Shown here one piece after another: positions 19,501-26,324 of a stretch of 64,000 nt of DNA. How positions within the stretch are numbered: position 1 is the stretch's first letter; every line of letters begins with the position of its first letter. A model generated the notes under the pieces. That model did not search any database. It was not told the origin of the DNA and saw only the letters and a list, made by a program, of their open reading frames with translations. The DNA is from a virus. Location of the stretch: the IMG/VR virus record IMGVR_UViG_3300044613_002638, positions 1 to 64,000 of that record; one strand, written 5' to 3'. The translations under genes were made by a program, and so were the position numbers.

Positions 19501-21319
19501 CAACCCTATCACCATTTGTAAATGTTACAGTGTCTGAGCCTACTGTTAACGTAAGTTGTGTCGTAGAAGTGCATATTACACCTTGTAGTTGAGTAAATGC
19601 ATTTGTAATTGTAAAATCTAAAATATCAATTGGTTTTTTTGCCTCAACACCAAAATTAAATAACTGTAGATTTGGTACAAATTCAATAATTGGTCTCTGT
19701 GCTCTATAATTTTGATTAATAATTAAATCAGTGTTATTGTATTCTGCTGTTTTTTCTAATACCTGTACATGAAACCATCTATTACTTCTACTCCATGCAT
19801 TCAAATCTATGCTACTTCGATTAATTGTTAAATAATCCTGTTGCGAGATATTATTATCCAATTCAGGACACACCAAGTCAGAGGCCAGAATCAGTCTTAT
19901 CGCAACTCCTACTCCCTCTACATAGAAAGTATTATTAGCATAAGGATCAGTTGCAGTTGAATCAAATGTAACTTTAAGCCCGTTTGTAAAAATTATTCCA
20001 TTGGGACTAACATAATTTTTTTGTCCAACAATTTTCACATCGACATCTATAGTCGCGTTGTCGAGGTCTACCAATGCAATAAGGCCCAAGGCAGTATCAG
20101 TTTGATCGCTCTGATAAAATAATTGATTTAAACTTGCTGTAATTAGAGGAACTTCAAATAAAAGATTGAAACGTTTATAGTATTCTTTGCTTACATTATA
20201 TGTTCCAGATATTATTCTTACCTTAGTTTCGTTACTGATAGTAACGATAGGTTGCAATACAATTCTCTCTATTTCATTGGAATCTGGTAATACTGTTATT
20301 TGAAAAATATCAGTTCTGTTATCAAAAGAGACTGTTTCTAGATTATTTGTATCAATGTTAACTATTTCATTGTCAATGGTAATTTGAGGAGTTGTCCAAA
20401 ATTCATCATCTATTAATGTGTTATTAACAAAAATAATTTTTTTACCGTTCAATGAAGTTACTGGTCCATCTAAGCCACCTAAGGTGGCATTTAATTCTGC
20501 GGGATCAGCACCTTGAATATCTTTATAACTCAAGGTTGTAGCGTATTCAACGTTTTCAACTGTTGGCATCGACGACCATTGGATCTGGGCATCTATTGTA
20601 GGAACTGTAAACGTAACTGTTCCTACATCAACTCCGTTGTCGGATACGCCTAAAATGTTTCTATTAGAAAGATTTGGAACATTATTATCTAGACCTGATG
20701 ATCCTGGTCCGGTCTGTATGTAAAATTTATTTCCTGGATTGTTAACTACAAAGGAATATGTTCCACCCCGTGCCAATGAAATTGTAGGATTTGAAATACC
20801 ATTGAAACCATCAAATAGGTAAGTTTTTGACACCGAGTCGTAATTTACTACAAAAGTTCTTTCAAGAGGTACACTATCTGTGCTAATAATAACTGCATCA
20901 GGGCCGTTTTCTAACCAATAGTACTGCGCATAATTCACAAATTTGTCTAGATCAATTTGAGGATCGTATGAATAAAATTCATTCTCAAATAATCTATTAT
21001 GATTGTTAGTTAATCCACCATAAAATGCAATTTTATTGATGATATCTGTATAAGTTGTAGCAAAAAGTAAATTGTTTGTAGCAGAATCTTTAATTACAAT
21101 ACTTGGTTCAAGTTGATAATCTTGCCTGTCTTTTGTAGGTTCAGAAATATAACTATCTGTACTTTTATATGAGGGAGCTAGTTTTCTACCTATGTAACCA
21201 TTGACTTTAATTAGATTAGGTTCACTAACTAATTGATCTGTTGTTGCATTTAGAAATTTACGATTTGTATCTGTTCTAAAAATTTCTGGTAGAAACTGCA
21301 AAGTTTTAAAAGCTGCCAT
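7499..21319 (-). CDS. Giant virion/baseplate structural protein, 4606 aa
   Basis: One uninterrupted 13.8-kb frame. The first 150 residues (FLPEIFRTDTNRKFLNATTD, LVSEPNLIKVNGYIGRKLAP, FVNYAQYYWLENGPD) match the conserved N-terminus of the giant structural proteins that follow gp6 in marine T4-like phages, at the T4 gp7 position. Residues about 2200-3190 hold seven FG-motif blades of an integrin-type beta-propeller. Interspersed small modules (about 2445-2487, 2785-2970) recur in neighbouring genes. The C-terminal 500 residues are Asn/Thr-rich repeats such as YLTSGNVYANANVYVN. The start follows gp6 after 12 bp with a GGATC site. Probably a peripheral baseplate or long-fibre component. Confidence 0.75.
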   Translation of the reverse strand: MAAFKTLQFLPEIFRTDTNRKFLNATTDQLVSEPNLIKVNGYIGRKLAPSYKSTDSYISEPTKDRQDYQLEPSIVIKDSATNNLLFATTYTDIINKIAFYGGLTNNHNRLFENEFYSYDPQIDLDKFVNYAQYYWLENGPDAVIISTDSVPLERTFVVNYDSVSKTYLFDGFNGISNPTISLARGGTYSFVVNNPGNKFYIQTGPGSSGLDNNVPNLSNRNILGVSDNGVDVGTVTFTVPTIDAQIQWSSMPTVENVEYATTLSYKDIQGADPAELNATLGGLDGPVTSLNGKKIIFVNNTLIDDEFWTTPQITIDNEIVNIDTNNLETVSFDNRTDIFQITVLPDSNEIERIVLQPIVTISNETKVRIISGTYNVSKEYYKRFNLLFEVPLITASLNQLFYQSDQTDTALGLIALVDLDNATIDVDVKIVGQKNYVSPNGIIFTNGLKVTFDSTATDPYANNTFYVEGVGVAIRLILASDLVCPELDNNISQQDYLTINRSSIDLNAWSRSNRWFHVQVLEKTAEYNNTDLIINQNYRAQRPIIEFVPNLQLFNFGVEAKKPIDILDFTITNAFTQLQGVICTSTTQLTLTVGSDTVTFTNGDRVVFAADENLEVRNRIYNFSIELTKDSPLPEVYRAYIVETDDYVIESGNTLIVEKGDNGAKQWHYNGTAWIESQQKTKVNQAPNFDVINNDGISFGDQSVYTISNFTGTKVFSYKEGTGTPDAILGFPLSYKNLTTQGDIQFENNFDSDSFTYILNSGVGSNIDINSGFLQKNVTLDTSTRTNTWIINSHFSKQYQTFTFSYDGTTNLFPIDILPDVSTEVPNVKVVINKTLINSSKFIVTQVVDKLTLLIDPSVLTEGDVVFVSIFNSSTKSNSGFYQIPQNLDNNSLNTNLETLTLGQMRNHLIESSSNSRDIIGAVPGKSNLRDITFLSKGGSILQHSAPIIYSGLFLNHPIMNFVNSIQLASKEYTQFKIKFLELAVNLDLNRNNIAESVDVIMSALNSVKNDSFPWHYSDMVPHGDDKVLLPSYQVFDTDIRSYEITNIFNDTIVSNRAVYVYLTRQLEGETTTSLLVKDQDYYFDQTRPAVVIQDNFNLLYNDILSIVEYNNTDGSYVPETPTKLGLFPKFRPAKYLDDTYRTPIYVIQGHDGSITPAFNDFRDDFLLELEKRIYNNCKIAYNPINFNINDYMPGKWRAVDYNLSEFNQVLTQSFLRWTGTNRVDYTTNSVFSASDGFTWNYKKFRDTINGESLPGTWRSIFRYFFDTDRPHTNPWEMLGFSEKPDYWDDRYGPAPYTGGNFILWNDLEIGYIHAGPRAGIDFRYSRPRVLDENGNVIRQGLTDIIPVDDNGNLRNPSEFLVTDFDSANANVSYSVGDIGPTELAWRRSSDYVFALQLALALLKPAKYFSLSADIENYNRSSTTGQFNYVENNLHLQPAFIKVNGYVDNDGNVERASGYINWLRDYIQSLGIADSGALVKNSLSTISVQLSYKMAGFSDKKFIELLAEQLSPSSINDSVIVPEENYSIELYKSSPLDVIVYSAVIIEKTSKGYTVSGYNTSKPYFTIIPSLENNNAYTIQISGQRAAIYKDAKNVRVNVPYGFEFNSKQQVVDFLVGYQRFLELQGFVFTDRDNQLGQTKDWVLSAREFLHWSIQGWKTGNILVLSPISDTLNVTNQFAVVDEITNTFNSGRIIDLNYQVIRKNNFTVIRDNGNFTFKSLNNQVIGLAELNLVQYEHLLLLDNTTAFNDIIYVPETGNRQYRLRLVGAKTGLWNGSLELPGYIYSNKNIDEWRPGQDYLKGSIVSNKFRFYTALENISASDQFQTSSWQQIQQNELRSGIINNLATNASDSLRYYDINDQPLDEKIQLFSNGLIGFRPRSYFTNLGIDVTTQSKFYQGLLKQGGTANAINALKGAQFNNLNTELDFYENWAFRVGEYGALDINRFVEFILPDGQFDNNPAVFQLVDSTVQIQPDITTFTNTDIYKINGNFTPYFLRNESYSEPAELKPLPTAGFVNRDDVNATVFSLSDFNGFSSFINEIGVGYTIWVAKDYNNQWNVFRATNVPGIAYIVRYNIDDKAELIISADHGLSESDTIILKNFDSRYDGIYKIYSVIDSNRVLITIVNNLQELIESSAVIGNGIVYKLRSSKLTTPTEVVDNAPYDGWLENDKIWVENLDNQGNWGVYNRSNPWEYQNKLLLGQSQYTGNDHFGKSVIMDANALYLYGGAPDSGSGKVSVYAKNVSTGEWDTLGFLSSNNSDVDSFGKKIVTATVGNSNFVAVSAPDTLSQKGVVFVFENQILIQTICSNSPANNDKFGDSLAISDDAKYLYIGAPGANKVFCYALNYPREITSQAITGDGSTTSFTLYKAVTDSTDILVSDVVGNSEYLPNIDYSITSYTNGVNAFSYTGTPLATNREHPNLAASGGTGTGAKFNVTFRLTGPGEAELFEIGKTYIISSVGDTDFTLIGAFSNAPGVAFIPTGPVPGLTAPLASGASYTTGKAYGAFVTLSNAGSNYTLSDTLTISGSLFTGSPAGTSPTNDLTVSVSAIANGSNVLFNTAPLANQDISLIQRENRYSVLDTLPLASESIAGSGFGSSLVCNSDGSTISVGAENTTVNGISNSGAVYVYHRTVNEFVTNGISNIFILPDDLGSVYRVYLNNLLIYDLDSLAGYNPTGIIPSYFVVGTNTIQYGGFGIPSLQQGNVIKVESNQFILDQILYQENTGMLGSNFGQVMAMCNSGCNIYVSSPNYLQPNYRFGLVTRFLNVGRVYGKISGERDFSVELEVENILLGRTYSIVNSGNTDFISIGATPSSIAVGSILGTTLTITSVTTGSITLNTYISATGLLPLTQVLTQLTATNAASATTTANGSIGDNFFVVASLTGISIGQFVSGTNIPSNTYVQNIDVGTLTVYITNSLTGNLSATTVNFYVKGNTGTYSVSVSQNLTSTTINLQPLPGSYFRATGVGSGTGIVKNSVFIGESIFINNRQISFVDTTLSSVVSVINGANVPGVTASIIDNKLHISSDVLVAANKLNVVSGNSGSPLEDLGIQLHVYVQSLLHPENIGETFGTALQVDQQNNTLVVASDGADIEITLVIDDTMSSPTTFDSGGTKFVDLIRDSGAVYIFNLMQNPYQDVNNPNLYAYTQKLIGPDLATGFNFGASVDIKANYLMVGVANDYGIVTDGGSLYYYLNENLESGWNLIRYKTPRVDIGAVKSAFIYNTVSQNILEFFDYLDPVKGKLLGIVDQELDYKEEYDPASYNLSNRNDTINNNNFYWSNRQVGKTWWDLSTIRFIDYEQDILQYRVKNWGALFPNSQVTIYEWVESDFLPSQYVDSVGDGIPKYVDNSAYTSVTVVDPTTGIISQKYYYWVANKTSVDVNISRRTLSTKALQNYIVSPKDQGIPYLGLLSNNAIAIYNVANKLTGTDVAIHIDNPTTRNVNLIHNEWQLVQQKSTVSNVPLRAISKLKDSLIGVDTYGKVVPDPNLNVQDRLGILNNPRQSMLNDRLPILEEYVTVVNNILRKYPILLVTTPSKLYLSEPLPTVGFDAQTDNAEDLNYLDTDAFANGYKILIPSDSNYQGKWTIYNYNSLSDSFELFRLQSFKTNLFWTPKVWYDASYQNGKDINYTVGIYSDIQAIELLVGDYIKVLDNGQNKWLLYEVLDDYSLNLIGAEEGTLELSSGIYDVLSGIGYDTAVFDSIGLDPQPVIEFQNIYDSVYYEILTGYLSAEFNELFFTIINLIFAEQKTPDWIFKTSFIDVFHNLRTLEQFPSYIRDNQSFYNDYIQEVKPYRTQVREYVPSYFKEDYADGDWTDFDVPSAYDSRYSSFRSPDINLLSDSELFSSDLYSDYANNYKFKVVDFILGNIGVNYLLPPNVEITGGGGSGATAVTTLFGNGRVQGITVINPGLGYTSTPNVFINGDGVGATAYPILKNEFYSVQANLSYNLIRSIDTTIKLDRIAYTSNLITWQPNTAYANTIVVAGNTTTDSGNVYITSGNIVVYNNQAYLATNANVTTEAIFDFTRFSQIDSGNVLLNAIDRIVSYYQPTVGMTGKNLNELVYGLEYPGTSVIGPDFRANTFTLTSNIISFNYEGLTINSGNIAVVDFVKLGFELNKTIKIEANVPFSFQNNGFFSIVGIERDAMILTGEPIETTYRLTLGDAITANAGDYVTQANTLANAYVLQSVTNSRTLDIIYTIPAFTESANVISINGVITNANIGNVYIGGNVNTTITYIDTNSIIDSNIYSTYLDTELGTRPQDINIVGGAYVDLYSSHAPEELIPGRLYDALEMRVFSNTVGNTATYGFRVFQPMSANVVYTRISSNSTTTLSANLSLTDNEILIADAAVLPTPSPELGNPGVVFINGEKIHYYQKYDSAKMATAIPWSSNTNIAINTLISLDGNVYLTSGNVYANANVYVNTANLTLITLNSLRQIRRGVDGTGIANIIVLGNLVSDSSQSQLIPNSQIFTSVPVTGNVTTTANVTFKLILSSNITANVGDYITQFIGNTANVRVLQDVVSGNIVAVDYVTGAFVSASNIGTRINLVSTTSGVSSLTANVINTSVLGAINANGNVIVSGVKLLRSNIWEQFSTTLQNSTTQGAQFIRAEPSYVP
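11740..14720 (-). other. Seven FG-motif beta-propeller region inside the giant protein
   Basis: In the translated giant protein seven blade motifs occur in order: FGKSV (about residue 2208), FGKKI (2261), FGDSL (2315), FGSSL (2592), FGQVM (2728), FGTAL (3066) and FGASV (3157). Most are followed by a short strand and a G-x-VYVY/FVF/YIF element, for example KYLYIGAPGANKVFCY and SNSGAVYVYHR. This is the FG-GAP pattern of integrin-alpha-like seven-bladed propellers. Large insertions separate blades 3/4 and 5/6. Confidence 0.6.
12405..12975 (-). repeat. Nested module insertion (three levels) in giant protein
   Basis: An outer module begins GRTYSIVNSGNTDFISIGA (near 12960) and its end, YFRATGVGSGTG, appears only near 12430. 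Between lies a second module (LGTTLTITSV near 12860 to GNTGTYSVSVSQNL near 12500). That one is itself split by a third (NGSIGDNFFVVASLTGISIG near 12730 to VNFYV near 12540). The outer module is continuous elsewhere: 13860-13985 in this gene, 25770-25920, and 23050-23200 in gp6. Confidence 0.5.
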
Positions 21320-21331
21320 GCCTTGATCCTA

Positions 21332-24300
21332 TTACGAAACTGTGTTTAATTGAGCCGCTGTAATTGCAGAAATAATTTGCACATTATCAACGGTTGCTGC
21401 ACTTATTAAGATTTCATCTGGTTCAGCATTAATTTGGTATAGTGTACCAAATTGGCTTCCTGTGTTAGATGGTACTATAACTATACTGCTAATATTAGGC
21501 GCTAATACCGAATGTAAATAGGCGCTTAACTCACTGAAGTAAAAAGTTTCACCAAAATCCCAATTATTAACATCAAAATATGTATTAATAGCTGCTATAA
21601 CTTGACTTTTAATTTCGTTATCACTAATGGTAACATTTGGATTTTTTATGACTTTAAATGTAGAACGTAACGCAGGATTAGCCTTATTTCCAAACAATGG
21701 TTTAAAAACGGCTGGATTATAAATTATGCTGTCACTTATTGTTTTAAAAGTTTCGATTGATCCAAATTCTGTTCTTAAATCTGATATGGTAGGAGATTCA
21801 GGTTCAGCAACTTTACCGCTGGTGTCGGTAATGTATGCAATATAATCATTTGCATACGTTTTTGTTAAAATATAAAAATCAATTAAATTATTAGGGCTAG
21901 GGTCAATTCTACGATTATTTGGAGAATTATGTTTATATTGAAACTGTAGTTGTTGTCTACCAGTTCTTGCGATGTAATTTGTAACGGTGATCACATCTGA
22001 ACCTACAGATTGATAAAATGTAGGAACATTTTCGCCTGCAACTATAGGATTTCCTTCTGATGCATAAAAAATAGTACCGGAAGCATATAAAGTTATATTT
22101 TCAATGATACTGCTTTTAGTGCTATAAGCACTAACTACACTGTCTTGATCGATAGGATCAAACTGTAAAAAATTATATTGATTTACAGATTGTACAAAAA
22201 ACACATTTTTATTCTGGCTGTTAATTGTAGGAGCAACTAGTTCTAAAAACAAGTCAGGGTTATCAGGTACTTCATCAAGATTATCATCAGGGAAAGTTAT
22301 ACGAATTTTTCTGTTATCATCTATACCATCTGCACCAATTGCTTTTTCCCAAATTCTATAGATTTGGCTGTAAAATAATGGTTGACTTGAGTCAGGTTGT
22401 GTATTGGTGCGAAGTACCTTAATACTATCAACTAATGTAGTTGCAGTTCTGCTATCATATACTCTTATGTCTGGATCAAAGTAAAATCTAGTTTCTCTTT
22501 CGCTTTCAAAAAAGTAATTAATACCTCTGCTAATTACTGTATATTCGCCATTGCTAAAACTTAAGCTTAAAAACCAACTATCGTCTAAGCCTGTACCGGC
22601 TGTACTGCCAGCATTCACCAGACTGAAATTACCATCTCCTAAGTTTTGACTTTCAATAATATTCCAGGTCATCGTTGGTATGTCATATCTTATACCAAAG
22701 GTTTTATAACTTAATATTTGTAATATTATATTATTAATTAAATTTTCTGACCAATCATTTGCAAAAACTGGTATTATCTCACTTACTATTGCATTAGTAG
22801 GAATTACGGTACTTAAAGTAGCTACAGAGGTTAATCCTGGAGAATCATAATCAATAATACTAGCCCATAATGTTGTTTTTTGATATTCTGTTGTAGGTGT
22901 ACCAGTTTGAATTTGATTTTGCGCATCAAAATATTTGCCGGCTGGCGCAATAAATTTCACAAGACTACCTTGAACTAGAAATGAATAATTTGGACTATTA
23001 AATGTACCAAAGCTACGTCCTCCTGAATTCAATGATTGTGTCCATGTTGCAACTAGGCTGACTGTGCCTGTGCCTGCTCCGGCATCAGTTGCAGTAAAAA
23101 TAGTTCCTACAGTATTTTCTGAAGCACCAAAATTAACAAAGTTACTAGTACCAACGCTAATTATTTTATACACTTTACCAGCTACCATACTTGATGCTAC
23201 AATAGCAGGACCCAAAGGCTGATTGCGTGTTGCTGTATCGTAATATAGATGACGTGTTGTTATATTAGATATCAATGGTTTTATAGTGTTTCTTACAATA
23301 GAATTAACTTCTACAGTGCTGGTAAATTGAAAAGTTTCTGTTTCTGTATAATCTTCTTTATAAATTATTCCATCTTGTGCAAAAATATTAGTGCTAGAAT
23401 ATTTGCCTGTTGCATCAATTACATCTAGATATCTGCTAATACCCGAACTTGTTCTATTAGTAGCTTTTAACTTTAAAATATTGTTAAATGTAGTAAAAGG
23501 CAAAACATTATAATCTTCGCCTGTGACCATTCTATTCTGAGTATAATATTGTTGTGGTGCATTTGTTCTTATACTCTCAAGTGATTCGCGAGATATAGCA
23601 TTGGTGACAGTGTATTGTAAACTTGCTCTAACTGTTAATGTTTCTGCTCGACCAGTTCTTCCTCGATAAGGAATGTTGATGGTAATACCCGCCATTTCAT
23701 CAGGTGTAATTTTATAAGTTAAATTATTACTAACTCTATAATAAATTCTAAAATTACCAACAGGAATATTAGTAAATGAACCATCGCCAAATACCAAATC
23801 AATTTGATCGTTGGCTCTACTTGCTACGCTGTAAAGATTTCGTTGATCTAAATTATTATAAATTACATTAACTCCGTTTACTGCTGGAACCTGTGTCCAT
23901 AACGTGCTTAAATTATTACCGGTAGTCAATGAATAAAGCCAAACGTCAGTATTATTAATATTATCAAAATTAATATTAACTATTCGATTTGGCAAGCTTT
24001 CAGTGATTGTAAAGTCTAGGCTGTTGAGTGTGCCTTGTTTGAAATAAAAGAAATAACCAGTATTATTGCTAGAATTTCCTTGATTATCGTTTCTGTATAA
24101 AAAATTAAATGCGCCCCCTGGACTAGGAGTTGATTCATAAATGTATTCTTGATTGGCACTTGTTGCGCTAACTATTTCAAAAGGATACGTAACACCTGCT
24201 ATTGACGAACTATATGGATATGTAGGAGTTACACCTGCTATTATATCAACAGTGTATTCATCAGTACGTACACCACTTAAGTTTTTTGTGGCTCCTGGTT

Positions 24301-24814
24301 TACCAATGGCTTGCGAAGCTACTAGCGCAGCATTTAAAATAGAAGTAAATTGTTCTAGCCAGTTTTCGTTGCTAGTATCATTCCAATTAATAACTGTATT
24401 GCTTAAATTAACCCCTGTACTATCAAATATTGTTTCTGTAGTGCTGACACTGTCAAATTTCATATATCCAGCAGCTGGGGTGCTACGCTTAGGATTGTAG
24501 CTTACTAATCTAGCTAATTTTAGTATGCTATCTCTGCGTTCAGCAGTGTCAATAAAATTTTCACGTGCATTTAAATCGGCTCTAAAGGCTAAACTTTGTC
24601 CTAAAAAAGCAATTAAATCTATCAGAGCAATATATTCAGAACTTTCTGTGTAATCATTGAAATCTTCTGGATAATATGTTCGTAGATATTCTATCATTGA
24701 TTTTCGTAAAGTTTCGTAATCAAAACTTTGAAAATCGGCTTCTCTAAAAGTTTGATAGATCTTAGTCCAATCTTGTTGAACTAATAAACTAGTTTGTCTT
24801 GTAGTAATGGCCAT
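21332..24814 (-). CDS. 6: Baseplate wedge protein gp6-like, 1160 aa
   Basis: T4 gp6 forms the ring that ties baseplate wedges together. The N-terminus here is characteristic of marine gp6: IKxY-type start WTKIYQTFREADFQSFDYET, YLRTYYPEDFNDYTESSEY, then LIDLIAFLGQSLAFRADLNA and RENFIDTAERRDSILKLARL. The C-terminal part (YFDVNNWDFGETFYFSELSAYL) is also typical. T4 gp6 is about 660 residues, so this one is much enlarged. Part of the excess is a module at about residues 538-586 (AGKVYKIISVGTSNFVNFGA) shared with neighbouring virion genes. A GATAAATACTA late element precedes the gene. Confidence 0.85.
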   Translation of the reverse strand: MAITTRQTSLLVQQDWTKIYQTFREADFQSFDYETLRKSMIEYLRTYYPEDFNDYTESSEYIALIDLIAFLGQSLAFRADLNARENFIDTAERRDSILKLARLVSYNPKRSTPAAGYMKFDSVSTTETIFDSTGVNLSNTVINWNDTSNENWLEQFTSILNAALVASQAIGKPGATKNLSGVRTDEYTVDIIAGVTPTYPYSSSIAGVTYPFEIVSATSANQEYIYESTPSPGGAFNFLYRNDNQGNSSNNTGYFFYFKQGTLNSLDFTITESLPNRIVNINFDNINNTDVWLYSLTTGNNLSTLWTQVPAVNGVNVIYNNLDQRNLYSVASRANDQIDLVFGDGSFTNIPVGNFRIYYRVSNNLTYKITPDEMAGITINIPYRGRTGRAETLTVRASLQYTVTNAISRESLESIRTNAPQQYYTQNRMVTGEDYNVLPFTTFNNILKLKATNRTSSGISRYLDVIDATGKYSSTNIFAQDGIIYKEDYTETETFQFTSTVEVNSIVRNTIKPLISNITTRHLYYDTATRNQPLGPAIVASSMVAGKVYKIISVGTSNFVNFGASENTVGTIFTATDAGAGTGTVSLVATWTQSLNSGGRSFGTFNSPNYSFLVQGSLVKFIAPAGKYFDAQNQIQTGTPTTEYQKTTLWASIIDYDSPGLTSVATLSTVIPTNAIVSEIIPVFANDWSENLINNIILQILSYKTFGIRYDIPTMTWNIIESQNLGDGNFSLVNAGSTAGTGLDDSWFLSLSFSNGEYTVISRGINYFFESERETRFYFDPDIRVYDSRTATTLVDSIKVLRTNTQPDSSQPLFYSQIYRIWEKAIGADGIDDNRKIRITFPDDNLDEVPDNPDLFLELVAPTINSQNKNVFFVQSVNQYNFLQFDPIDQDSVVSAYSTKSSIIENITLYASGTIFYASEGNPIVAGENVPTFYQSVGSDVITVTNYIARTGRQQLQFQYKHNSPNNRRIDPSPNNLIDFYILTKTYANDYIAYITDTSGKVAEPESPTISDLRTEFGSIETFKTISDSIIYNPAVFKPLFGNKANPALRSTFKVIKNPNVTISDNEIKSQVIAAINTYFDVNNWDFGETFYFSELSAYLHSVLAPNISSIVIVPSNTGSQFGTLYQINAEPDEILISAATVDNVQIISAITAAQLNTVS

Positions 24815-24833
24815 GTCTATACCCGTGTTTTAG

Positions 24834-24841
24834 TATTTATC
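24834..24841 (-). promoter_or_regulatory. Late promoter element GATAAATA before gp6
   Basis: The minus strand reads GATAAATACTAAAAC, 19 bp upstream of the gp6 ATG, in the gp25-gp6 gap. It closely matches the T4 late consensus TATAAATACTATT. Confidence 0.6.
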
Positions 24842-24861
24842 GAAATAAAAATATGGTATTA

Positions 24862-25239
24862 TTAAGCTGCAAGGACTGCGTTAAGTTCTCTATCAAACCT
24901 TAGAGATAGAACATCGCTGTAATTATCAGGGAGAAATACAAGTTCAATTTGAACTTGTAATCCCATATCTAACTGATCAACTAGCACATTATCAACACGT
25001 ACTCTTGGATCGTAACTGACCACACGTTGTATATCTTCTACAATAAGTGCTTTGATATCAGCTGTTAAAGGTTCAAACAGAATGTTCCAAATAATACTGC
25101 CAAAATTTGGATTCATTAGTTTTTCGCCTTTTCTGATTGCAAAGTGATTTAATAAATCTCTTTTAATTAAATCTAAATCAGTTAGACGGAATTTTTTAGA
25201 TTGATTTATAGTGCTGAAACCTTTATATCTAGTAGCCAT
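24862..25239 (-). CDS. 25: Baseplate wedge protein gp25-like, 125 aa
   Basis: GPW/gp25 family, a small wedge component next to the sheath initiation site, homologous to type VI secretion TssE. Visible features are DLDLIKRDLLNHFAIRKGEK, the family hallmark NPNFGSIIWNILFEPLT (the E-P-L core stabilising the wedge), and DPRVRVDNVLVDQLDMGLQV followed by the final strand. Length is normal for the family (about 130 residues). A TATAAATA element ends only 5 bp before the ATG. Gene order gp5 - 25254 gene - gp25 - gp6 fits T4-like marine phages. Confidence 0.9.
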   Translation of the reverse strand: MATRYKGFSTINQSKKFRLTDLDLIKRDLLNHFAIRKGEKLMNPNFGSIIWNILFEPLTADIKALIVEDIQRVVSYDPRVRVDNVLVDQLDMGLQVQIELVFLPDNYSDVLSLRFDRELNAVLAA

Positions 25240-25244
25240 ATTAT

Positions 25245-25252
25245 TATTTATA
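25245..25252 (-). promoter_or_regulatory. Late promoter element TATAAATA directly before gp25
   Basis: Perfect TATAAATA on the minus strand, 5 bp (ATAAT) from the gp25 ATG and just after the stop of the 25254-26324 gene. If the T4 spacing holds, transcription would start at or next to the ATG. Confidence 0.6.
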
Positions 25253-25253
25253 A

Positions 25254-26324
25254 TTACGTATCTGCACCTAAATTGCCAATGGCGTATTTTCCGCCATTAA
25301 AGTAAATGTGCCCTGGACGTCCTTGACTATCTACTGTCTGACCAGTATTTCGCCATAAATTTGCTTTGGTTGCTATTGAATAGTTTTCTATATTAATAGT
25401 GCCGTCTGAACTATATATAGATTGATTTAATTGTGGGTTACCTAAGTCTTGATATTGGTAAGCTAAAGCTATCATTCCGCTAACAATTTCTTTAGAGTCA
25501 TTGACTCTAATTGCCCCAGAACGTATTAGTGCTTCGTACTGTGTTTTAACGAAATCACGCATAATACTGTCTTGAACGCCCGGGGAAGCTAAAAATATTT
25601 CATGGCTGTCAATACCACTTTTTCCAGTCCAGGCGCCACTTGCATCAAGGTAACCCAATGTTGTAAGTAACCACTGTGAATTTTGATATTTTCCTAATTT
25701 TAAAGGAGAAACTGTAAAATTTATATCGCCACTAATAGTGTTATTACTACCTAATACTATTTCATTATTAGTACCCGATGCAGTTCCTGTGCCTGTACCA
25801 ACAGAATTGGCTACAAAAACTGTATCAACAGTTGAATCTAGTGCTCCTATTAATGTAAAATCAGTAGTGCCAGAACTTGTAATTGTATATGTGCAACCTG
25901 GAATAAAGTTGCCGGCTGTAATATTACCACTTACAGATTTAGCGATCACCATTGTGTTACTGCCAAATGCACCAATGCTCGAACTCTCAACATTGGCCAC
26001 CATACCTAATTTTATAGATGTATTATCTGAATTTGTAATTGTGACTGTAGCAACATTAGCAAAGTTGGAATCAGCACTAATTTTAGCTTTAAATATGCCT
26101 AAATTGGGCACTCCTAAAGATGTTAAATTTGGGTTTGTATTGCTTTCTAGGTTGCCAAGTTGAACAAGCAAACATTTAATTTCAAATTTATTAAGAATAG
26201 GAATACCTTCTTTTATAAAAGACAAATTAATACCAACAGGCGCATCGTCCCGAACTAATAATTCTCTATTCGCGGGATTTACTATAGTATTAAACGAAGC
26301 AGTAGATATTCCTCTATTAGACAT
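25254..26324 (-). CDS. Baseplate-associated virion protein, 356 aa
   Basis: Located between gp5 and gp25. N-terminal MSNRGISTASFNTIVNPANR and FEIKCLLVQLGNLE, then an Asn/Thr/Ser-rich beta section. The C-terminal half (SGAWTGKSGIDSHEIFLASP, DFVKTQYEALIRSGAIRVND) resembles peptidoglycan-binding or virion decoration segments, but no catalytic motif is clear. Residues about 136-180 (IPGCTYTITSSGTTDFTLIG, then GTGTGTA) are a copy of the small module also found in gp6 and the giant protein. The end FNGGKYAIGNLGADT looks complete. Annotated only as structural in relatives as far as I know. Confidence 0.6.
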   Translation of the reverse strand: MSNRGISTASFNTIVNPANRELLVRDDAPVGINLSFIKEGIPILNKFEIKCLLVQLGNLESNTNPNLTSLGVPNLGIFKAKISADSNFANVATVTITNSDNTSIKLGMVANVESSSIGAFGSNTMVIAKSVSGNITAGNFIPGCTYTITSSGTTDFTLIGALDSTVDTVFVANSVGTGTGTASGTNNEIVLGSNNTISGDINFTVSPLKLGKYQNSQWLLTTLGYLDASGAWTGKSGIDSHEIFLASPGVQDSIMRDFVKTQYEALIRSGAIRVNDSKEIVSGMIALAYQYQDLGNPQLNQSIYSSDGTINIENYSIATKANLWRNTGQTVDSQGRPGHIYFNGGKYAIGNLGADT

